Shown here piece after piece: positions 55,496-64,000 of a stretch of DNA of 64,000 nt; position 1 is the first letter of the stretch; the number at the start of each line of letters is the position of its first letter. A model generated the notes under the pieces. It worked only from the letters and a program-made list of their open reading frames with translations, did not search any database and had not been told where the DNA came from. The stretch spans positions 32,882,934 through 32,946,933 of the forward strand of contig NC_019859.2 in NCBI RefSeq assembly GCF_002234675.1. The letters run 5' to 3'. This stretch comes from Oryzias latipes (Eukaryota > Chordata > Actinopteri > Beloniformes > Adrianichthyidae). The position numbers and the translations under genes were made by a program.

Positions 55496-58400
55496 ATAAA
55501 AGCTTGATGCTCGAACTAGTTGAACACAGTATTCCATAGAAGATAAAAATGGCATTATGTGCCAATTTTTATCTTGATGTCATGCATTATTTTTTGCTTT
55601 GTACTAATCTCTGTTTTATTGATAAAGCCATTTTTTATATATATATTTTTTGGCATCCGTCTGATGTTAGATGTAAAATTGGCGACAAGGATTGTGTAAT
55701 GGTAAAAACTTTTTCATTTATTTTCAAGAGCTTTGCCAGAACTTCAAACCAGCTCCAATTAAATCATTATTATATTTTCTGAGAGTAAAACAGGGAAACC
55801 AAATCTAGAAAGCAGATCGGCTCTCTGTATAACAAGCTGTTGGTGGTAGACTGATCCACAGTTATGGTCTGCAACAAAAACTGAATCACATGCCTCCAAA
55901 GTAGTCTATAGAGGCAAGGTTTGAGTGATGAAGGAAGCATGCAAAGGTCCGCCTCCCTCCTGTGTAACTGCCTATTCAGAATCAGAGACAGGTGTGAACT
56001 TTTTCTTTTCCTTCCTTCACCATTTTTTGCTTTAGCCTACTTTTCGTGCCTCTGTCCCTGCTTTTTTCTTTTACTTGTCTCTCAAACTTTTCTACCTTTT
56101 TTCCATCTTTCCTTCCTTCTGGTACTTCACATAATGTACTATAATTTTCTTCTTTGCTGTTTTCCTTGCCTCTCAGCTAGTATCTGTCTAACTGGGTGAT
56201 TTGCCTGTGGTTAGCAGCAGCGTGGTTTTTATGATCCCCCTCTGAGCACACTGTGACCTTGGACATTATTCACTCACAATGGATGGAGCTGTCCTCACTG
56301 GGGAGCGCAGCAGCGCTGTGGGCTGTGGCAAGCGTGTCTGAGTGAGGATGTGTGTGGGTGGCAACCCCAGTGGCAGATGGGTAGAGTGAGTGTAAAATTT
56401 AAAGTAGGGACAAAACCAAATAAAAAAAAACGTCTTGTTGGAATAATGAATAGCAAAGTGCTTATCTGTGTTCTTAAACACATGAATAAAAAGTGCAATT
56501 AAATACAAAAAAACCCCAGAGCACTTGATGAACAAATGAAAAAAAAAGTTAATTACATCAACAGCAGAGCACAAAAACAGTGCAAAACAGCAAACAGAGC
56601 CTATGCTCAGCAAGGGATGAACCTTTCAATTCACAAACCCTTAACCCAACTGCGAGACTGAAAACCTGCAAGTTCTAAGCTGTTTGGAACTGGACAGGTC
56701 TGACTTTACAGCCTGTTGAAGAAAGCAAAAGTGATTTAAACTAAAAAGAAAAGCTGCAAAGGAAATTAAAAAAAGGCATCATAATAGAATCAGCAAAAGG
56801 ACAATGCATTAAAAAAAAGAGTTGGAATGGAACACTTCCACCTGAAAAGAAAATTGTTTGCATTAATCCTCGTTTTGTTTCTCCCATATAATGAATGAAT
56901 AATTGAAACTTAATTTTTCTGGCAATTTCCAACTCCTACCTTTCCAAGGTGCTTCACAGTATAAGAAAGACAACAGAAAGATTAAAAAGAGACAAATCAA
57001 GATCAATGGCTGAAAACAGCATAAAAATACAACAGGCAAATAGCAAAGAAATGCATAAAAGGCAAATAATAAAATAAAACAAAAGAAAATCAAAATGCCA
57101 CCAACTACTGAGTATTAAAAGATACGTTTTTAGTTGACATTTCTATCTGCTAAGGTCTGTTAGTGTTTAAAAAAAACAACATTAAAGAAATTTCCTGGTC
57201 AGAATGCTATATTTTATTTCTAAGACTAAAGTAAAAATGTTAAGTCACCACACGCATGTCGGGGTTAAGAATGTAAAATCCGATGTGCTCGCACAGAAAA
57301 ATGCTGTCTTCTTTTTTTTTTTGGATGATTGACATTTTGAAATCAGTTCATGCATGAGTCAAATACAACTTCTGAAGCATGAGTTTACAGGGAGAGGAAC
57401 TGCTTGACACAGAGTTTACAACAGTGTTTGGTATAGTCAAAGAGGATGCTGGTCCCAACTCACCATGGTAACTAGATGCAATCGTCTTCTATAGAAAACA
57501 ATTTAGAAAGGTTCCCTGCTTCTCAAAATCTTTGATTGGCCTCAGCTACACATCAGAAAAACAACCCAAGCTTCACCTGGAAGCATGGGGTTTAGCCTGC
57601 AACAACCCAATCAGAGGACGACTGCTGCACTTCAGCAACAAGGCCACTCATGTCACATTTAAGTTTTATAAATATACCAAACCATGCTCCTATGAGTTCA
57701 TATTTGTTGTTTCTTTCTGAAGCATTAGTACATCTACAAAGACAATTTGTTTTTCTCAAAATACATAATGAGTGATGTACTGCTGCAGCCTCTTGAACAT
57801 TTTTTAAACGACACATGAGCTGTTATCCAGGGTCAGGCATTTTGAAATGAAAGTACTCCATCCATCTCAACATTTCAGAGTAAAATAGAAGGTTTGTTAG
57901 ATCCTCTCACCGGTCTGTTACAGGAAATAGCATCTAATTTAAAAAAAAGTGTCAGTTTTTGAAAACAGCAAACTGTAAATTAATAAAAGTCACTTTCCGC
58001 ATATTTATCATGAATAGAAAATAAAGAAACAAACATTGAAGAAAGGTTTTTCATGAGCACACTGTTCATGCATTTATTTTTGGTCTAAAGTTGAACTTTT
58101 TAAAATCTACAGTTGCGGAGAAAATCCTCCTTTTCATCCTTTGAATGTGCCATTTTGTCATTTGCACATAAATTTGGCAGGCCTTTTGGGATTTTACTGG
58201 ATTACAAAGGTCTTATTTAAATTAATTAGCCTAATTGTGTACAAAAGAGGGCCTCAAACAATCTTGCATGGGTGTTACGCAATCTTACATCCCTACTTTG
58301 TTGTAGACAAGTCTGATTTCTTTTATCTTGGAAGTAATATTCCATATATGTTGGACTTTTCTTGGAGGCTTTTCTGTGGTTGTTTTTTTTTTTTTTCACT

Positions 58401-60867
58401 CCGTCACAGCTTTGCCAAATTGTGATTAAAAATACACATGAATTCTTTATTGTTCATGTCATTTCACAAGGAAATATACAACATTAGCCCTTCTTTAGGC
58501 TTGAACAATTGGAACAGAATGAAGAAAATGAGATAAAAATAGATTAGATAAAAGGAAAGATAATTGTCAGTAAACTTTTTTCTGAAAACCTGTGAACAAA
58601 AAAAAAAGCTTTAAGGTTGGAGGTTGGTGGGTGGGGTGCAGGGTGGGGGCTAAGGGGATGCTACAGTTTTATCTCATTTTTTTAAATTTTTGTTAAATTA
58701 TGAATTAAAAACAGCAAATCAATATAAAATACCATATATTTTAAGTTACTTTAAAATAAAAACAACATGGACAAAGTATTGAAATGTTTTTTTTTTCAAT
58801 ATGCAGCTGAAAAGTAGATTTTCCCCTAATCTATGGTACCAAACAAAACAAAACTAAAAAAAAAAAGTAAATGCCATAGATTTATCTATTGTCTAAAAAT
58901 GTACTAACACGAATTAAGACAGAATTTTTTCTGAATTCTAAATTGCAAAATGCTCTTTTAAATCAGACTCAAACTTAACAAAAAGGATTTTTCCAAATGT
59001 TTGATCGAATTGTAAATGTAATTGTCTATTCAGAATTTATTATCATTTTGAACTACGGGTCAAAATAAACGTCCATACCTGGCCCCATACAACATCATGG
59101 GATAAATCAGAATACTGACTGTAAGACAGACTTTAGTGTCAGACGTTACTGCTTGACCTTGGAGCGAATCTCTGCATGGAGCAGAGTAAATTCTTTGTGA
59201 AGGAGGGAAAAAGTCCTCTTTTGTTTTCATTTTTAGTAAAACATCTCCATGAGAAGGTAACATTTAAATTCTTTAGACATATGCACCTCATCATTGAGCT
59301 AAGACATTGTTCTCACATCAAATCAATGAAATGTTTGCCCTTTTTATTATCTACTACAATATTCTGTAAGAGCCAAATCGTTCACATCAGTGCATGAACT
59401 CACACATAAGTCACCACATTCACACACATACCTGCTTGTTATAACACCAATCAGTCAGCTGTCAGAGGCAGAGAGGGTTTATGGCAGCTTTATGGGAGGT
59501 GAAGCAGCACTCGGCAGTCCATTTGGCTGCCAATACAAATGACTCCTATGGGTGTGTGTGTATGTGTGCGGCACACCAAGTGACTGCCTCGCTCACCAGT
59601 GGGCATTAGTGCGAACAAAATACTTTTCACACAGCTCTGCACAGCTGAGTGTGCATCCATGTGTGTGTGTGTCAGTCACGCATAGGTGCGTGTCCATAAC
59701 TGCACATTGTGAGGGCAGATTGCTCCTTGTTCTATCAGGAAACTGAGTAGATGGAGTAAACGCTCAGTCTGTTGCTGCACCATTTAAGGTGCAACATATC
59801 AAAAGAGTTAGAGCCAGACAGGGTAGAGAGGTGGAGGCAGGCGTGTTAGATGGATAAAGTTAGGATAGCATGAGAAAAGAATTTCTTATATTTATTCATT
59901 CTACTGACTAGCATTATGGAGAGTTTTGATTTATTTATGTTTTTTCAAATGACTGGAGCTGAGAAGATAAGTTGCTGTCAAACCAAGAAATTAATTGTAA
60001 TTAGTTAATTATAATAATATTGCTCCTGTCATGGTGCAATCTCCATTTTATATTTTTACTGACCCACATATCAGCTAGATTTGAAATCTCTGTGTGCCTT
60101 TGGATTGATGAGAAGAATCACATTTTTTAGTTGGGCTTGGTTATTCTCAGCTTACCTGTGAATTTAAAGAGTCAGAACATTCTTGAAAAAGCCAAAGAAG
60201 CCAAATGGAAATGGTATACTGCATTTCAAGCATTGCTTTGAAAGGGAGGGGGAAGAAGCAAACGTGGGGTGAATTCAGACTGGACACATTTGGTCAGTTT
60301 AAAATGAACCAGAGTTCATTTCCCTGAAAAAACCTGGAACACATTTTTGGTCTGAAAACACCCAAGCAGACCTTGGGCCGGTACCAGGGTCCCAAGCGGA
60401 CTTCTCTGACCCATGTTTTGGGATGGTCTCAGTTTGTTTCCGATTGGACTGAGTTTTGGATCGCTTTGAGTTTTTTTAAGAGTGTATTAAGACTGGGAGA
60501 ACTGTTTGTTCTGGACCCAGTCCGCTTAATTTGGTCCGGATCGAGTCCTGAACCTTGCTTCTGTATTCAGACTGCCTTCAAGCTGCCTTTCCTGATTCAA
60601 GCCAAAGCTAGTAAACAAAACCACGTGAATAAAAATCTCTTCACTCATTGGTCAAGAATTATGAGGGCGGAGCAAAGAGACTAGAGACAGAAGCTATGGA
60701 AGTCCTGCGCTTTGCAGTTTTTCTCAGGGTAATTCATTCAAACTTTACAGTTTACTGACCAACTTTGAACGCCTGTATCAACGTCAGATAAAACACTTTG
60801 TACCTGTTTTTTGGTCTGGTAAAGGCGTGCTGCAGGGCAGTTACTGGGAAGAAGACAATGTCAAAAT
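55496..60867. other. Long gene-free region
   Basis: No coding region is supportable. Composition is AT-rich. A G-rich quadruplex-like run lies at 58,629-58,657. A unique-looking stretch at 59,440-59,560 (GGCAGCTTTATGGGAGGTGA, GCTGCCAATACAAATGACTC) may be a conserved element. Short GT repeats occur near 59,551-59,570. Confidence 0.4.
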
Positions 60868-61130
60868 AGAGAGCACCATTGGTGCAGAGGTAGAACGGCT
60901 GACCTCTGGTTGGAGTATTGCAGATTTGGTTCCCACCTTGACTGTCCATGTGTCACATGTGCCCATGTGTCTGAGTCTATGGGCAAGACAATGAACCCCG
61001 CATTAGTGGTTGAGGTTGGAGGCACATAAGGCAGAGAAGCCACCATCAGTGTGTGGATGTGTATGGTTGAAGGGGACTGTCACTGTAAAGCACTTTGGGC
61101 CTTCTAAGAAGGTAGTACAGCCCTATGTCA
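60868..61130 (+). repeat. tRNA-derived SINE, plus strand
   Basis: GGTGCAGAGGTAGAACGGCT (A-box-like) and GCAGATTTGGTTCCC (B-box-like) form the head. The body includes GTCACTGTAAAGCACTTTGG and ends near CAGCCCTATGTC. Same family as the two minus-strand copies. Confidence 0.65.
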
Positions 61131-62169
61131 AAATGCGCCCTTTTGACAAATACTGGATGATTAATCAGGTTGGCTGATTTATTAGTTGACCCTCAACACA
61201 TGAATGAGTAGGCACGTGTGCACAGATGACTGTGTGTTTACCAGCATGTACAATGACATAACTGATGATGGGAACCGGCACCCAAAAAAACAACAAACAA
61301 CAAAAAAACGTACAACGCCCCCCAGATTCTCCCTCCCCCGCAGAAGGAGACTGAGGGATATTACCTGGAACAACCCAAAATTAGTCACTCAGGGCAAGGC
61401 TGAAGGGTTCACCACAAAAGCCCCTGCTGCCACAGTGCAAGATTGCATGGGAGCACAGAGAGCTCCAGCCTGGGCAGAGACCACTTCCTCCATATTCCCT
61501 AGGTACAAGGGAGTGTAAGGCCCCACCAGCCCCAGACTTGGGGTCTGTCAGTGCGAGTCCAGAGCCTCATCCCCAACTCTCTTATTGGTAGTTCCTCTTG
61601 TGCCTGTCTGTTCCAAGAAAATTGCTGCAATGCCTTTCATTCTGCTGCAACTAATTCTACCCCCTGTGTATGCATTCACTCGGAGTGGTTGTTTTTTTTT
61701 TCTTCTGTTTTTGCTATACTTCAGCCTTTCCCTTCGAACCCAGTTTGATGTTCATGAAGTAAGTTATCCCGACTAAAACGAACAGGTTTACAGAGTTGGG
61801 GCCTTTTGACTTCTTGGGTTGGGTTAAAAGTGATGTTTAGCTTGAAGTACATTGTGTTACAACCGTTTTCCTGTCGTTTTGTACTACTTCCCTCAGTCAG
61901 TCGGTCGGTCAGTCAGGTAGGTTAATTTTTAGATGTTTACAGCTGTTTCTGTTATACTTGAATAATTCCCTCAGTTAACGGAAGGTCACACTTTCAGTCA
62001 ATTGTCGTTTCATAGTGTTAGAAACCACCTTTTTACTTTGTCTTTTTGATCAAGTTTAGTATGGGATATTCTGGTGTTATGAAATGGTTTTTTTTGCTTT
62101 AAATCATCATAGCCGGTCTCCTGCATAAACGTAAATGATAGATTTCTTGAATGTTGCAGGAGTGATTGC
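61131..62169. other. No recognisable gene
   Basis: Mixed sequence including a CAGTCAGTCGGTCGGTCAGT short tandem near 61,895. No supported gene. Confidence 0.4.
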
Positions 62170-63893
62170 ATCACATCACTCCTGTGTTGGTTTCGCTCCA
62201 TTGGCTCCCAGTTGATTATAGAATCAAGTTCAAGATCCTCCTGTTAACCTATAAGGCCTTACATGGAATGGCCCCGTCCTATATTAAGGACCTCATAGTC
62301 CCTTACCATCCAATAAGAACACTTCATTCGCAAAATGCAGGACTGCTTGTGGTTCCTAGAATTAGTAAAAGTACGGTTGGTCTGTTAGACCCAATTCCCA
62401 CTAGACTTTTTAAAGAAACTTTTCCCCTAATTAATGATCCCATATTAACAATGATAAATGCCTCTCTGGAAACGGGTTACGTGCCAAAGTCTTTTAAATA
62501 TGCAGTTGTAAAACCTCTTCTGAAAAAGCCCAGTTTGGATCCTAGCATCTTGGCCAACTATAGACCGATATCAAACCTCCCCTTTATTTCTAAAATCCTA
62601 GAAAGAGTTGTAGTTAAGCAGCTTTACTGCCACCTACAGGACAACAGCCACTTTGAAGACTTTCAGTCGGGGTTTAGACCTCACCACAGTACGGAAACTG
62701 CACTAGTTAGAGTCTCTAATGACTTGTTATTGGCCTCAGAAAAGGGACTACTTTCTATTCTGGTCCTGTTGGACCTCAGTGCAGCCTTTGACACTATCGA
62801 CCACGGTATTTTACTCCATAGATTAGAGCAGGACATAGGGATCAGAGGATCTGCTCTCCAGTGGTTTAAATCCTATCTGTCCGATAGGTATCAGTTTGTT
62901 AATGTAAATGGCCATTCCTCTCAGTGCACTCGAGTCAACTATGGAGTCCCACAGGGCTCAGTCTTGGGACCGATCCTGTTTACGCTTTATATGCTACCCC
63001 TAGGAAACATAATCAGGAAACACAGCATTAATTTTCATTGTTATGCCGACGATACGCAGTTGTATTTATCCATGAAGCCTGACCAGAATGACCAGATAGA
63101 GAAACTGAACGCCTGCATCAGTGACATCAAGACCTGGATGACAATTAATTACCTCCTCTTGAACCCAGAAAAAACTGAGGACATTATACTTGGTCCTAAA
63201 AACCTCAGAGATGCTCTGTCTGCTCAGATAGTCTCCCTGGATGGCATAAGTATAGCCCCCAATTCCACAGTTAGAAACCTTGGGGTTTTACTTGACCAGG
63301 ATTTATCATTTAAGGCTCACATATCTCAGGCGTGCAGAACTGCCTTTTTTCACCTGCGGAATATTGCTAAGATCAGAAATATACTTTCTAAGAGTGATGC
63401 TGAAAAACTCATCCATGCATTTGTTACGTCGAGGCTGGATTACTGTAACTCCTTGTTAGCAGCGTGTCCTAAGAGTTCCTTAAGAAGTCTCCAGCTTGTT
63501 CAGAACGCAGCAGCTAGATTGTTAGCTGGAACTAGCAGAAGAGATCACATCACTCCTGTGTTAGTTTCGCTCCATTGGCTCCCAGTTGATTCTAGAATCA
63601 AGTTCAAGATCCTCCTGTTAACCTATAAGGCCTTACATGGAATGGCCCCATCCTATATTAAGGACCTCATAGTCCCTTACCATCCAATAAGAACACTTCG
63701 TTCGCAAAATGCAGGACTGCTTGTGGTTCCTAGAATTAGTAAAAGTACGGTTGGAGGTAGAGCGTTTAGTCACCAAGCCCCTGTCTTATGGAATAAGCTC
63801 CCAGCTCATGTAAGAGAGGCCGACTCAGTTTCTACATTCAAAGTTAGACTGAAAACATTCCTCTTTGGACAGGCTTATTGTGAGACTACTTAG
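62166..63893 (+). CDS. L2/CR1-type LINE reverse transcriptase, rearranged
   Basis: A 575-codon open frame. Residues 1-72 are a displaced C-terminal segment ([14 protein letters not shown]). Residues from about 73 form the RT domain from [12 protein letters not shown] onward, with [23 protein letters not shown] (motif A), the [13 protein letters not shown] motif and the catalytic YADD. Then comes the normal C-terminal region including a second copy of the 72-residue segment and ending LKTFLFGQA. The endonuclease domain is missing, so the copy is 5'-truncated and not autonomous, but the RT frame has no stops. It is a mobile-element relic, not a host gene. The 3' UTR runs off the window. Confidence 0.8.
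   Translation: MHHITPVLVSLHWLPVDYRIKFKILLLTYKALHGMAPSYIKDLIVPYHPIRTLHSQNAGLLVVPRISKSTVGLLDPIPTRLFKETFPLINDPILTMINASLETGYVPKSFKYAVVKPLLKKPSLDPSILANYRPISNLPFISKILERVVVKQLYCHLQDNSHFEDFQSGFRPHHSTETALVRVSNDLLLASEKGLLSILVLLDLSAAFDTIDHGILLHRLEQDIGIRGSALQWFKSYLSDRYQFVNVNGHSSQCTRVNYGVPQGSVLGPILFTLYMLPLGNIIRKHSINFHCYADDTQLYLSMKPDQNDQIEKLNACISDIKTWMTINYLLLNPEKTEDIILGPKNLRDALSAQIVSLDGISIAPNSTVRNLGVLLDQDLSFKAHISQACRTAFFHLRNIAKIRNILSKSDAEKLIHAFVTSRLDYCNSLLAACPKSSLRSLQLVQNAAARLLAGTSRRDHITPVLVSLHWLPVDSRIKFKILLLTYKALHGMAPSYIKDLIVPYHPIRTLRSQNAGLLVVPRISKSTVGGRAFSHQAPVLWNKLPAHVREADSVSTFKVRLKTFLFGQAYCETT
62170..62380 (+). repeat. Displaced 211-bp LINE segment
   Basis: Near-identical (about 4 mismatches in 211 by eye) to 63,544-63,754. 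Direct orientation, same reading frame. Confidence 0.85.
63544..63754 (+). repeat. Resident 211-bp LINE segment
   Basis: The normally placed copy, continuing into the C-terminus ([17 protein letters not shown]). Partner of 62,170-62,380. Confidence 0.85.
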
Positions 63894-64000
63894 TATTCAG
63901 AGATTATTTAACTTAATGTTAATTTGTTTAAATTAAACTTAATAACTATTTGTTTTAAAAGGCTGCTAGAAGTTGAAGCTGGGGTAACTATGGTGCACTG
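63894..64000 (+). other. LINE 3' UTR, cut by the window end
   Basis: AT-rich sequence after the TAG stop; its end is beyond the window. Confidence 0.5.

Noticed and set aside
60265..60570. TIR element bounded by ATTCAGACTG words
   Set aside because: The two ATTCAGACTG words are in direct, not inverted, orientation, and no target duplication is visible.
1..64000. CRISPR array, operon or phage-type defence system
   Set aside because: Spliced genes, LINEs, SINEs and LTR elements show a vertebrate nuclear genome; no regularly spaced short repeats or prokaryotic gene clusters are present.

Overview
This window looks like a piece of a teleost fish nuclear genome. The evidence is spliced vertebrate-type C2H2 zinc-finger genes with short introns, low coding density, and a dense mix of fish-typical repeats: Tc1-like, hAT and piggyBac-type miniature elements, RTE, L1 and L2/CR1-type LINEs, tRNA-derived SINEs and a Sushi-like Ty3/gypsy chromovirus. 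From memory, several repeat families resemble those of medaka (Oryzias), but I cannot confirm the species.

Layout. 1-3.0 kb is repeat debris: a Tc1-like fragment, an L1 ORF2 relic carrying a hAT miniature insertion, and an RTE relic. 4.1-9.9 kb and 14.2-18.5 kb hold the only two host genes I can support. They are tandem, same-strand paralogous zinc-finger genes (547 and 564 residues) that I assembled as four exons each from splice signals and reading phase. Their phases match at every junction, and exon 2 is 134 bp in both. Each protein has a predicted helical N-terminal module from exon 1, two short acidic linker exons and a long last exon ending in C2H2 fingers; both probably encode nuclear DNA-binding regulators.

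19-29.5 kb is a transposon-rich stretch with clear nested insertions: a hAT inside a larger TIR element, and a piggyBac-type miniature element inside a Tc1-like relic and another inside a LINE. 29.6-42.4 kb and 50.4-62.1 kb are mostly gene-free. They contain scattered repeats and some unique-looking, homeodomain-site-rich stretches that may be conserved noncoding elements.

42,534-47,820 is the most striking feature: a full-length Sushi-like chromovirus on the minus strand with visually identical 474-bp LTRs, a TTTAA target duplication, and intact gag and pol frames. It also shows a textbook -1 frameshift signal and an 11-nt match between its primer site and the predicted start of its own mRNA, which suggests self-priming. 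It sits in the 3' end of an older LINE. The window ends in a rearranged L2/CR1-type LINE with a 575-codon open frame. I found no evidence of a new kind of biological system; the strongest leads are the retrotransposon's self-priming and frameshift architecture and the zinc-finger gene pair.
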